From positions 1 to 64,000 of the forward strand of contig JAJPHG010000014.1 in the NCBI GenBank assembly GCA_021325375.1: a DNA stretch of 64,000 nt, read 5' to 3'. The translations under genes and the position numbers were made by a program. This document shows positions 8,830 to 16,587 of this stretch, piece after piece. This DNA comes from Alphaproteobacteria bacterium. Lineage in GTDB: Bacteria; Pseudomonadota; Alphaproteobacteria; Micropepsales; Micropepsaceae. Below the pieces are notes generated by a model, which worked only from the letters and a program-made list of their open reading frames with translations, was not told the origin of the DNA and ran no database searches. How positions within the stretch are numbered: position 1 is the first letter of the stretch; every line of letters begins with the position of its first letter.

Positions 8830-9346
8830 CGAAGCGAAGACGTTCGTCCCCGTCCGCATCGCGGTGATGACGGTATCGGACACGCGCGACGCCTCCGACG
8901 ACGAGTCCGGCGACACGCTCGCCAAGCGCATCGCCGATGCGGGCCACGTCCTTGCCGCGCGCACGCTGCTCAAGGACGACCAGGCCGCGATCGCAGCCCA
9001 GCTTCGCGCCTGGATCGCCGATCCGGGCATCGACGTCGTGATCTCGACCGGCGGCACGGGGCTGACCGGCCGCGACGTGACGGTCGAGGCGTTCAGATCC
9101 GTCTTCGAAAAGGAGATCGACGGCTTCTCGGTGATCTTCCACCAGATCTCCTACGAGAAGATCGGCACCTCGACTTTGCAGTCGCGCGCCTGCGCAGGGA
9201 CAGCCGGCGGCACCTATCTCTTCGCCCTGCCCGGCTCGCCGGGTGCCGTGAAGGACGGCTGGGACGGCATCCTCAAATGGCAGCTCGACATCCGCCACCG
9301 CCCCTGCAACTTCGTCGAGATCATGCCGCGGCTGACGGAGAAGTGA
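8807..9346 (+). CDS. moaB: molybdenum cofactor biosynthesis protein B (MoaB/Mog-like)
   Basis: Member of the MoaB/Mog fold, which adenylylates molybdopterin or binds it during molybdenum cofactor synthesis. Characteristic segments are VMTVSDTRDASDDESGD, STGGTGLTGRDVTVEA and the C-terminal LPGSPGAVKDGWD. I chose the ATG at 8807 because a GAGG ribosome site lies 6 bases upstream; an ATG at 8795 is also in frame. Both overlap the end of the transglycosylase gene. About 179 residues. MoaB and Mog types are hard to separate by eye. Confidence 0.9.
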   Translation: MPPPHRIDEAKTFVPVRIAVMTVSDTRDASDDESGDTLAKRIADAGHVLAARTLLKDDQAAIAAQLRAWIADPGIDVVISTGGTGLTGRDVTVEAFRSVFEKEIDGFSVIFHQISYEKIGTSTLQSRACAGTAGGTYLFALPGSPGAVKDGWDGILKWQLDIRHRPCNFVEIMPRLTEK

Positions 9347-9445
9347 CGGCGCGGAAGCGCTGATATCAACCCAATTTCCGCGAATAGCTCTGTCGTCCAC
9401 GCAAGGCGCCGCTTATACTGCGCAGGTTGGACCACGGAGCTTCAC

Positions 9446-10558
9446 ATGACCGTCTCTCTCGTCGTCGGCACGCCGAAGGGTGCCGCAATCCTCAAGAGCA
9501 AGGACCGCTCCAGCTGGAGCGAGGAGTTCGTCCTGCGCGGCTGGCCGGTGACGGCGAGCGTGCGCGACGAGCAAGGGCGCGTCTATGTCGCGGTGAACAG
9601 TCCGAACTACGGCGTCGCGATCTTCGCGAGCGACGATCTGGAGAAATGGGAGCAGCTGCCCGCGGCGCCGCGCTATCGGCCTGAGGACCGAGGCAATCCG
9701 GAACATCACCGCATCGTCTCGCAGATGGATTTCGGCGGCGTGCTGAAAGGCGGCGGACGCTTCGTCGACCAGATCTGGACGCTGCACGCGGCCCACGGCG
9801 CGCTGTTCGCGGGCGTCTCGGAAGCTGGCCTCTTCGTCAGCCGCGACCGGGGCCGGAGCTGGCAGCCGATCGACGGCTTCAACGAGCACCCCACGCGCGA
9901 CTCGTGGGTGCCGGGTTTCGGCGGTCTCGGCGCGCATACGATCCTGACCGACGCGAAGAACCCGGATCGCATGTGGGTCGGCGTCTCGGCGGCAGGCTTC
10001 TTCCGCACCGACGACGGCGGCAGGACCTGGGCGCCCAAGAACCAGGGCGTCAACGCCGACACCGGCCAATGCGTGCACAGCGTGACGCACGATCCGGCCA
10101 ACGCTCAGGTCCTCTTCCGCCAGGAACATCGCGGCGTGCATCGCAGCGACGACGGCGGCGACACCTGGACGGTGATCGAGGACGGCCTTCCCGTCGGCGA
10201 GCTGTCCGACGGCCATCGCTGCTCCTTCGGATTCTCCTCGGCGATGGACCGGCGCACGGGCAACGTCTTCGTCGTGCCGCTCGAAGGCGACAATTTCCGC
10301 TTCCCCCGCGACGGGCAGCTCGCGGTCTATCGAAGCGGTGACGGCCGCCGCTGGGAGGCGAAGACCACGGGCCTGCCCGCGAAATGCTTCACCGCGGTGC
10401 TGCGCGGCGCGATGGCGGCGGACCAGCTCGATCCCGGCGGCGTCTATTTCGGCACCGCGTCGGGCGCGGTGTTCGCCAGCAGCGATTGCGGCGACAGCTG
10501 GCGCGAGATCGCGTCCAGCCTGCCGCGCATCACCAGCGTCGCGGCATACCCCTCGTGA
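9446..10558 (+). CDS. BNR/Asp-box beta-propeller protein (sialidase/sortilin-like fold)
   Basis: A 370-residue protein with repeated Asp-box motifs: SRDRGRSWQP, TDDGGRTWAP, SDDGGDTWTV, SGDGRRWEA and SSDCGDSWREI. These are the loops of a six- or seven-bladed propeller seen in sialidases and VPS10/sortilin-like proteins. There is no signal peptide, so it is probably cytoplasmic, and I see no sialidase arginine triad that would support an enzyme call. It shares a GTGA stop-start overlap with the MoaD-like gene downstream, so the two products are made together. Confidence 0.82.
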   Translation: MTVSLVVGTPKGAAILKSKDRSSWSEEFVLRGWPVTASVRDEQGRVYVAVNSPNYGVAIFASDDLEKWEQLPAAPRYRPEDRGNPEHHRIVSQMDFGGVLKGGGRFVDQIWTLHAAHGALFAGVSEAGLFVSRDRGRSWQPIDGFNEHPTRDSWVPGFGGLGAHTILTDAKNPDRMWVGVSAAGFFRTDDGGRTWAPKNQGVNADTGQCVHSVTHDPANAQVLFRQEHRGVHRSDDGGDTWTVIEDGLPVGELSDGHRCSFGFSSAMDRRTGNVFVVPLEGDNFRFPRDGQLAVYRSGDGRRWEAKTTGLPAKCFTAVLRGAMAADQLDPGGVYFGTASGAVFASSDCGDSWREIASSLPRITSVAAYPS

Positions 10559-10830
10559 GCGTGCGCGTGCGGCTGCCGCCGGTGCTGCGCACAGCGATGG
10601 GCGGGCGGGGAGAGGTCGCGGGCGACGGCGCCACGATCGGCGAGGTGCTTGAAGCGCTGGCGCGCGAGCATCCCGGCCTCGGCCTGCACCTGTTCGACGA
10701 ATCCGGCGAGCCGCGCCGCAACATCGTCTGCCTGCATCGCGGCGCGCTCGTCCGCGCACGCGAATTCGCCGCCCATGCCGTCGCGCCGGACGACGAGCTC
10801 GTCATGACCAACGCGCTGGCGGGCGGATAG
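10555..10830 (+). CDS. MoaD/ThiS-like sulfur-carrier (ubiquitin-fold) protein
   Basis: A 91-residue beta-grasp protein ending NALAGG, the C-terminal di-glycine tail that is adenylylated and thiocarboxylated in MoaD and ThiS. The pattern VRLPPVLR ... TIGEVLEALAREHPGL ... VAPDDELVMTNALAGG is typical. The GTG start at 10555 overlaps the stop of the propeller gene by 4 bp. No E1-like (MoeB/ThiF) gene is next to it. The partner pathway, whether molybdopterin, a sulfur transfer reaction or protein tagging, cannot be decided from the window. Confidence 0.85.
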   Translation: MSVRVRLPPVLRTAMGGRGEVAGDGATIGEVLEALAREHPGLGLHLFDESGEPRRNIVCLHRGALVRAREFAAHAVAPDDELVMTNALAGG

Positions 10831-10896
10831 TTCGCCGCTCTCACCCTTCGACAAGCTCGGGGTGAGGACTGCGCCCTAGAGAACCCTCCGCCGAGG

Positions 10897-11142
10897 GTGT
10901 ATGCAAAGCGCATGTATGTGGGTTCCGCGAAAGTCATATTCGGGCTGGCCGCCGTCGCGGTGCCGGTCGCCGTCTTCGTGTTCGCCGCGATCGCGATGGT
11001 CGCGACAAGCTGGCGCGCTTGGTTCGGGCTCCAGAAGAAGGAAGAACCGCCGCCGAAGGCGGCCGCCAAGCCGCTATCCGCCAGACCGCTGCCCAGCAAA
11101 CACTCACCGCCTCCGCCACGGCGACGGCGGCGCAGAAAATAA
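10897..11142 (+). CDS. small single-pass membrane protein with proline/arginine-rich tail
   Basis: Not a recognised family. The 81-residue frame has one hydrophobic segment (about residues 13-36, IFGLAAVAVPVAVFVFAAIA) followed by KKEEPPPK and a PPPPRRRRRRK tail. The start may be GTG 10897 or ATG 10912. It is convergent with scoB and separated from it by 1 bp. A partial palindrome (CACCCTTCGACAAGCTCGGGGTGAG, about 10845-10868) precedes it. Coding is likely but not certain. Confidence 0.5.
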   Translation: MYAKRMYVGSAKVIFGLAAVAVPVAVFVFAAIAMVATSWRAWFGLQKKEEPPPKAAAKPLSARPLPSKHSPPPPRRRRRRK

Positions 11143-11143
11143 C

Positions 11144-11773
11144 CTACTGCACCAGCGTCGCTTCGGTGGCGCTTGCGATCTGCTCGCGCGTCGTGCCCGG
11201 CGCGAGCTCGACGAGCTTGAGGCCGCCGGGCACGACGTCGAACATCGCGAGGTTGGTGATCACCCGCTGCACGCATCTGACGCCGGTGAGCGGCAGCGTG
11301 CATCTCTTCAGCAGCTTGGACTTTCCCGCCTTGTCGGTGTGGTCCATCACCACGACGCAGCGCTTGACGCCGGCGACGAGATCCATCGCGCCGCCCATGC
11401 CCTTGACGAGCTTTCCCGGCACCATCCAGTTCGCGAGGTCGCCTTCCTCCGACACTTCCATCGCGCCCAGGATCGACAGGTCGATATGCCCGCCGCGGAT
11501 CATCGCGAAGCTATCGGCGGAGGAGAAGTAGGACGTGCGCGGCAGCGCGGTGACGGTCTGCTTGCCGGCATTGATGAGATCGGGATCGACCTCGTTCTCC
11601 ATCGGGAACGGCCCCATGCCGAGCATGCCGTTCTCCGACTGCAGCGTCACGTCCATCCCGTCGGGGATGTAATTGGCGACGAGCGTGGGAATACCGATGC
11701 CGAGATTGACATAGAACCCATCGCGCAACTCCCGCGCCGCCACCCTCGCCATATCATCGCGCGTCCAGGGCAT
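11144..11773 (-). CDS. scoB: 3-oxoacid CoA-transferase subunit B
   Basis: Beta subunit of succinyl-CoA:3-ketoacid CoA-transferase, which activates acetoacetate with CoA from succinyl-CoA. The active-site glutamate lies in LQSENGMLGMGP, and the family segments NLGIGIPTLVANYIP and VKRCVVVMDHTDKAGK are present. The length, 209 residues, is normal. It is the last gene of a three-gene unit in which an unrelated secreted protein gene (11783-12394) lies between it and scoA; 9 bp separate the two. Confidence 0.95.
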   Translation of the reverse strand: MPWTRDDMARVAARELRDGFYVNLGIGIPTLVANYIPDGMDVTLQSENGMLGMGPFPMENEVDPDLINAGKQTVTALPRTSYFSSADSFAMIRGGHIDLSILGAMEVSEEGDLANWMVPGKLVKGMGGAMDLVAGVKRCVVVMDHTDKAGKSKLLKRCTLPLTGVRCVQRVITNLAMFDVVPGGLKLVELAPGTTREQIASATEATLVQ

Positions 11774-11782
11774 TGCTAAATC

Positions 11783-12394
11783 CTACATATGCGGTCTTGA
11801 CGAACTAATTGCAGCTGCTTCTTTGCCGCGCATATCGGCCCCCAACGCGGTTTGCGCCTCGATCTCACCGCTGTCAAAGCGATCCATTGCCGAGTCAAAC
11901 CGTATATTAGCAGCGGAAAATGTCCATCGCGCGTGAACCACATGAAACTGCGCGCCGTAGGCATTCTGACTCAAACTCGTATACTGTTTAGAAGGCTTTC
12001 CAAATTTTGCAGTAAGCTGGGCCAGCACGGTATCTTGCACATCAACTCCGGGAGTCAAAATCATAATATCTTGAATTTTTCTGTCGAATAACCAGACACT
12101 AATCTGACCTCCAGACAGAATATCAGGCGCATGGCCGATGACGTAGTGGATCTCCATCCACTGTCCTCCGAAGTCTCGCCCTGGCAGCGTAAACGATGGC
12201 ATGACACAATCTGACGTGTTGCGCATCTCGTCATAGACTTCCATATCGCCCAATTTGTTTGTTACGCAGGACGGCATAGCGAGCGCTCCATCCAGCGCGA
12301 TCCCGTATAATGAAACGCCCTCGGCTTGTGCCCCTTGCGTAAACAGGATCGCCACGCTCAATAGTAACAATATGCACGACTTCTTCAATGACAC
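11783..12394 (-). CDS. secreted protein of unknown function inserted between scoA and scoB
   Basis: A 203-residue frame with a clear signal peptide (about residues 1-24, LLLLSVAILFTQGAQA). The mature part has two cysteines, about 20 residues apart (PSCVTNK, SDCVMPS), and a segment LAQLTAKFGKPSKQY like that of small periplasmic proteins. I do not recognise the family. Base composition is visibly more AT-rich than in scoA and scoB, and codon use differs, which suggests a later arrival. It lies in the same direction with short gaps (27 bp and 9 bp), so it should be expressed with them. Confidence 0.75.
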   Translation of the reverse strand: MSLKKSCILLLLSVAILFTQGAQAEGVSLYGIALDGALAMPSCVTNKLGDMEVYDEMRNTSDCVMPSFTLPGRDFGGQWMEIHYVIGHAPDILSGGQISVWLFDRKIQDIMILTPGVDVQDTVLAQLTAKFGKPSKQYTSLSQNAYGAQFHVVHARWTFSAANIRFDSAMDRFDSGEIEAQTALGADMRGKEAAAISSSRPHM

Positions 12395-12421
12395 CTCCCG
12401 CGAAATAACTTCCTTCGTGAG

Positions 12422-13117
12422 TTACTGTCTTACCGTGCGCTTCTCGATGCGCTTTTCGTATTTCGCGCCGCCCGTGATGCGCTGGACGAAGATGCCCGGC
12501 GTGTGGATCAGGTCGGGGTCGAGCGAGCCGGTCGGCACCAGCTCCTCGACCTCGGCGACGGTCACCTTGCCGGCCATCGCCATCATCGGATTGAAGTTGC
12601 GCGCGGTCTTGCGGTAGACGAGGTTGCCTTCCGCGTCGCCCCTCCATGCCTTTACGATCGCGAGGTCGGCGCGCAGGCCGCGCTCCATCACATAGGTCTC
12701 GCCGTCGAAGACCTTCAGCTCCTTGTTTTCGGCTACGAGCGTGCCGACGCCGGTCTTGGTGTAGAACGCGGGGATCCCCGCGCCGCCCGCGCGGATGCGC
12801 TCCGCGAGCGTGCCTTGCGGATTGAATTCGAGATCGAGCTCGCCGCTCAGATATTGCCGCTCGAACGTCTCGTTCTCGCCGACATAGGAGCTCACCATCT
12901 TCTTGATCTGGCGGGTCTGCAGCAGCAGGCCGAGCCCGAAATCGTCGACGCCGGCATTGTTGGAGACGACGGTGAGGCCCTTCACCCCCGAATCGCGCAG
13001 CGCCAGGATCAGGGTCTCGGGGATGCCGCACAGCCCGAAACCGCCCGCCATCACCGTCATGCCGTCGGACAACAGGCCCTCGAGCGCGGCCGCGGCGTTG
13101 GGAAAGACTTTTTTCAT
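12422..13117 (-). CDS. scoA: 3-oxoacid CoA-transferase subunit A
   Basis: Alpha subunit of the same CoA-transferase as scoB. It carries the CoA-binding signature [15 protein letters not shown] and the segments [28 protein letters not shown] and [20 protein letters not shown]. The ATG at 13117 (MKKVFPN) gives 231 residues; an in-frame start 8 codons upstream is less likely. It is first in the operon, with the upstream gap 13118-13241 shared with a divergent secreted protein gene. Confidence 0.95.
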   Translation of the reverse strand: MKKVFPNAAAALEGLLSDGMTVMAGGFGLCGIPETLILALRDSGVKGLTVVSNNAGVDDFGLGLLLQTRQIKKMVSSYVGENETFERQYLSGELDLEFNPQGTLAERIRAGGAGIPAFYTKTGVGTLVAENKELKVFDGETYVMERGLRADLAIVKAWRGDAEGNLVYRKTARNFNPMMAMAGKVTVAEVEELVPTGSLDPDLIHTPGIFVQRITGGAKYEKRIEKRTVRQ

Positions 13118-13241
13118 GGCGCAATTATCGAGGATGCGCACGAGACGGGCAACATCTTCTTAAGTTTCGCATATCTTGCTCATGGCGCTCCGAAATGGAA
13201 TGATCGTATCAAGGGGGCGCACTTCGCAAAGGAGTGACGCT

Positions 13242-14249
13242 ATGAAGTCCGTTCTCGCCGCAGCCGCGATCTCCGTTCTTGCCGTCCATCCCGCCGCCGC
13301 CGGCCACAAGGTGCAGCCGCCGTGGCAGTACGGCTCGATGTCGGGCGCCGATCTCGGCGACAATGCCGACATGCACGGCGCGGTGCCGTTCCCGTCGGAC
13401 AATGCGTGGAACACCGACATCTCCGGCTCCGACGTCGATCCGAACTCCGACAATTTGATCGCCTCGATCGGGCTGACCACCGGCCTGCATCCCGATTTCG
13501 GCAGCGGCACCTACAACGGCGCGATCATCGGCATCCCCTATGTCGTCGTCTCCGACGACCAGCCCTATGTGAAGATCAAGCTCAAGGCCTACAAGGACGA
13601 GAGCGACAAGGGCCCGTTCCCGGTGCCGCCCACCGCGCCGATCGAGGGCTACAAGACGAACGGCCACAAATTCGGCGGCGACCGGCACGTGATCGTGATC
13701 GACCGCGACACCAACCGCATGTACGAGATGTATCGCGCCTTCCCGATCCGCAACGACGCGTGGAAATGCGATGCGGGGGCGCTGTTCCATCTCGACTCCG
13801 ACGATGTGCGCCCGACCGAGAAGCCCGGCTGGACGAGCGCCGACGCCGCGGGCCTGCCGATCTTCCCCGGGCTGGCGCGCTTCGATGAGGCGACGACGGG
13901 CACGATCCCGCACGCGCTGCGCTTCACCGTGCAGACCTCGCGCGAGGCCTATGTGCCGCCCGCGAACCATTGGGCGTCCAGCGACCAGAACCCGAACCTG
14001 CCGCCGATGGGCATGCGCGTGCGGCTGAAGGCGAGTTACGTCATCCCATCTGGCTTCAGCAAGGAGAGCAAGGCGATCCTCCAGGCGCTGAAGACCTACG
14101 GCATGATGGTCGCCGACAACGGCAGCAACTGGTACATCTCCGGCGCGCCCAATGACGGCTGGAACAACGACCATCTCGTGAGCGAGCTGCGCCAGGTGCA
14201 GGGCTCGAACTTCGAGGTCGTGAAGATGGTGGGGATCGTGACGCCGTAG
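13242..14249 (+). CDS. secreted protein of unknown function
   Basis: 335 residues beginning with a signal peptide (ISVLAVHPAAAG, cleavage near residue 20). The ATG at 13242 has a strong AAAGGAG ribosome site 7 bases upstream, so longer frames are rejected. Conserved-looking patches are VPFPSDNAWNTDISGSDVDP, GDRHVIVIDRDTNRMYEMYR, GLARFDEATTGTIPHALRFT and the C-terminal DNGSNWYISGAPNDGW. The aromatic- and Asp/Asn-rich segments would suit a beta-rich extracellular protein, possibly a carbohydrate-active one, but this is a guess. It is convergent with the TonB-dependent receptor. Confidence 0.8.
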   Translation: MKSVLAAAAISVLAVHPAAAGHKVQPPWQYGSMSGADLGDNADMHGAVPFPSDNAWNTDISGSDVDPNSDNLIASIGLTTGLHPDFGSGTYNGAIIGIPYVVVSDDQPYVKIKLKAYKDESDKGPFPVPPTAPIEGYKTNGHKFGGDRHVIVIDRDTNRMYEMYRAFPIRNDAWKCDAGALFHLDSDDVRPTEKPGWTSADAAGLPIFPGLARFDEATTGTIPHALRFTVQTSREAYVPPANHWASSDQNPNLPPMGMRVRLKASYVIPSGFSKESKAILQALKTYGMMVADNGSNWYISGAPNDGWNNDHLVSELRQVQGSNFEVVKMVGIVTP

Positions 14250-14261
14250 TGAGATTTACCC

Positions 14262-16487
14262 TCACTCAAACCGCTTGCTCACCTCGATGCCGAAGGTCTG
14301 CGGGTTGTTGAAGATGCGGTAGCCCATGCCGATGCCGTCGTCCGTCGCCTGGATGACGTGGCGCTCGTTGGTGATGTTCTTGCCCCAGAGCGCGATCTCC
14401 CACTTGCCTTCGGTGGCGGCGACCGAGACGCGGCCGTTGAAATCCCAATAGGCATTCCCGAACAGATACGGCGTGTTGAGCGCTTCCATGTAGACGCTCG
14501 AGCCGTATTCCGCGCCGAACTGGATCGCGCCGGTATAGCCGTCGAACAGCGCGTGCTGGTAGCGCGCGGTGGCGTTGAAGGTCACGTCCGGCGCGTCGGG
14601 CAGCTTGTTGCCGGCGGGCACCGGCACGCCGACCGAGAACGCGCCGAGCCGCGAATGGATGAGGCCGAGCCCCGCGCGCAGGCTGAAATCGTCGACTGGC
14701 ACCCAGGTCGCGTCGAGATCGAGGCCGTAGACGCTCGCGGTCGGGATGTTGCCGAGCTTGATCAGCGACACCGCGCCGACGCTGGTGAAGGTCTGCGCCT
14801 GCAGGTCGTGATAGTCGTAGTAGAACGCGCTGCTGTCGACGAACAGTCGATGATCGATCAGGCTCGACTTCACGCCGACCTCGAAATCGGTCAGCCGCTC
14901 GGGCTTGTAGGGCGCGAGCGCGAAGCTGTTCGTCGTGATGCCGTTGAAATAGCCGCCGCTCTTGGTGCCGCGCGAGATGCTGGCATAGAGCAGCGTGTCG
15001 TCCGTCGGGTTCCAGTTGAGCGCGGTGCGCCAGGACACGTTGTCGTCGGCGATGTGGTCGGGGATGCCCGGGATGTTGTTGGGGATGGACGACAGCGGAT
15101 ACGGCCCCGGCGTGCTGAACGGACAGCCCGGCGTGATGAAGCACAGGACGCTGAAGCCCGTCGGGTTCAGGTCCGTCGTACCGCCAGTGTAGTGGCGGCG
15201 CTCGTCGGTGAAGCGCAGGCCGCCGGTCACGTTGACCTTGTCGTTGATGTGGTACTTGACCTGGCCGAACGCGGCGGCCGATTTCGTCGTCTGATCGGCG
15301 GTGATCAGCACGTCGGTGCCGAAGCTGTCGGTCAAGAAGCCCGGCGTGTAGGTCTGCACGCGGTCCCAGGAATAGTAGACGCCGGCCAAGTAGTCGAAGC
15401 CGCCGCTCGTGCCCGCGAGCCGGAACTCCTGGCTGAACTGATGGACCTTGTCGTTCTGGTCGAACTCGGCATCGGTCGTCGGCCCCGCGTCGGCATCGGT
15501 GTAGAAGCCGCGCTTGAAGTCGATATAGCCGGTGACCGAGGTCAGCGTGCCGAAGCCGAACTCGTCGTCGATGCGCAAGGTCGTGTTCAGCTTGTCGGCG
15601 TCGTAGGGCGTGAGATGGTTCCAGTCGCCGCGGAACGGATCGGTCGTCGTATCGGTGTAGCCGTGCGCGTTGACGCAATGCGACGGGTCGCTGAAGTCGG
15701 GGCACGGTTCGCCATTGGTCGAGATCGTGCCGAAGAACTTGCCGACCGCGATCTCGGAATCGCTGTGCTCGCCTTCGACCTTGAGCAGCACGGAAAGCGC
15801 CTCAGTCGGCTTCCACAGCGCCTGGCCGCGGCCGCGAAAGACGTCCTGGCGGCCGAGGTCGCGGTTCAGGACGCGGCTGAACCAGTAGCCCTCGCCCTGC
15901 TGCTCGGTGCTGGCCGAGAAGCGCAGCGCGAAATCGGTGCCCAGGGGCACGTTCACCCAGGCCTGCGCGTCGAACGCCTCATAATCTCCGTAACCGAGAT
16001 CGGCGTCGGCCGCGAAGCCGTCGAGGCTCGGCTTGGCCGAAAGGATGTTGATCGCGCCCGCCGTCGAGTTGCGGCCATAAAGCGTGCCTTGCGGGCCTTT
16101 CAGCACCTCGATGCGGTCGACGTCGAAGAAGTCGAAATCGTTCTCGGCGAAGGAGGCCAGGAACACGTCGTCGACATAGACGCCGACGCTGGAATTGTTG
16201 GTCGAGGAGAAATCGTCGAGCCCCACGCCGCGGATCGAGATGATCTGCTGGGCGCCGGGGATGTTGGTCTTGACGTTGACGTTGGGGATCTGGGTCGCGA
16301 GGTCCGTCGCGTCCTCGATGCGCGACGCTTTGATGTCCTCAGCCGACAGCGACGTCACGTTGATGCCGACATTGAGGACGCTTTCCGGCGTCTTCTCCGC
16401 CGTCACCGTGACCGTCTCGATCCCCTCGGCGCAGGCTTGCGATGCCAGCAGCGCCAGACCGAGCCCGAGCCCCAAACCTTTAAGCAT
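14262..16487 (-). CDS. TonB-dependent outer-membrane receptor
   Basis: Outer-membrane gated channel for a scarce nutrient. The ATG at 16487 gives 741 residues with a signal peptide (LGLALLASQACA), an N-terminal TonB box-like stretch (ETVTVTAEK), a plug domain with RIEVLKGPQGTLYGRNSTAG, and a 22-strand barrel ending in aromatic phenylalanine (EVSKRFE). It belongs to the sphingomonad/caulobacter-type class with weak substrate specificity. It is divergent from a tandem TetR regulator whose probable operator lies just upstream of both starts. A serine hydrolase follows on the other side. Confidence 0.92.
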   Translation of the reverse strand: MLKGLGLGLGLALLASQACAEGIETVTVTAEKTPESVLNVGINVTSLSAEDIKASRIEDATDLATQIPNVNVKTNIPGAQQIISIRGVGLDDFSSTNNSSVGVYVDDVFLASFAENDFDFFDVDRIEVLKGPQGTLYGRNSTAGAINILSAKPSLDGFAADADLGYGDYEAFDAQAWVNVPLGTDFALRFSASTEQQGEGYWFSRVLNRDLGRQDVFRGRGQALWKPTEALSVLLKVEGEHSDSEIAVGKFFGTISTNGEPCPDFSDPSHCVNAHGYTDTTTDPFRGDWNHLTPYDADKLNTTLRIDDEFGFGTLTSVTGYIDFKRGFYTDADAGPTTDAEFDQNDKVHQFSQEFRLAGTSGGFDYLAGVYYSWDRVQTYTPGFLTDSFGTDVLITADQTTKSAAAFGQVKYHINDKVNVTGGLRFTDERRHYTGGTTDLNPTGFSVLCFITPGCPFSTPGPYPLSSIPNNIPGIPDHIADDNVSWRTALNWNPTDDTLLYASISRGTKSGGYFNGITTNSFALAPYKPERLTDFEVGVKSSLIDHRLFVDSSAFYYDYHDLQAQTFTSVGAVSLIKLGNIPTASVYGLDLDATWVPVDDFSLRAGLGLIHSRLGAFSVGVPVPAGNKLPDAPDVTFNATARYQHALFDGYTGAIQFGAEYGSSVYMEALNTPYLFGNAYWDFNGRVSVAATEGKWEIALWGKNITNERHVIQATDDGIGMGYRIFNNPQTFGIEVSKRFE

Positions 16488-16508
16488 CCTCCGCCCCCGC
16501 CTTATCGG

Positions 16509-16580
16509 TTTGACATTATGGTATGTAAGCATAACTACACGACAATGCGGCTTGTCAATCGATTTGACGTTGAAGTATGT
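16509..16580. promoter_or_regulatory. direct-repeat operator candidate between receptor and TetR genes
   Basis: Two similar 18-bp boxes lie 54 bp apart: TTTGACATTATGGTATGT (16509-16526) and TTTGACGTTGAAGTATGT (16563-16580), identical at 14 positions. Each also contains a weak dyad (ACAT/ATGT; ACGT/ATGT). One ends 8 bp before the TetR start and the other lies 22 bp before the receptor start, which fits control of both promoters by the TetR protein. This is inferred; no footprint is known. Confidence 0.5.
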
Positions 16581-16587
16581 TGCCGGA

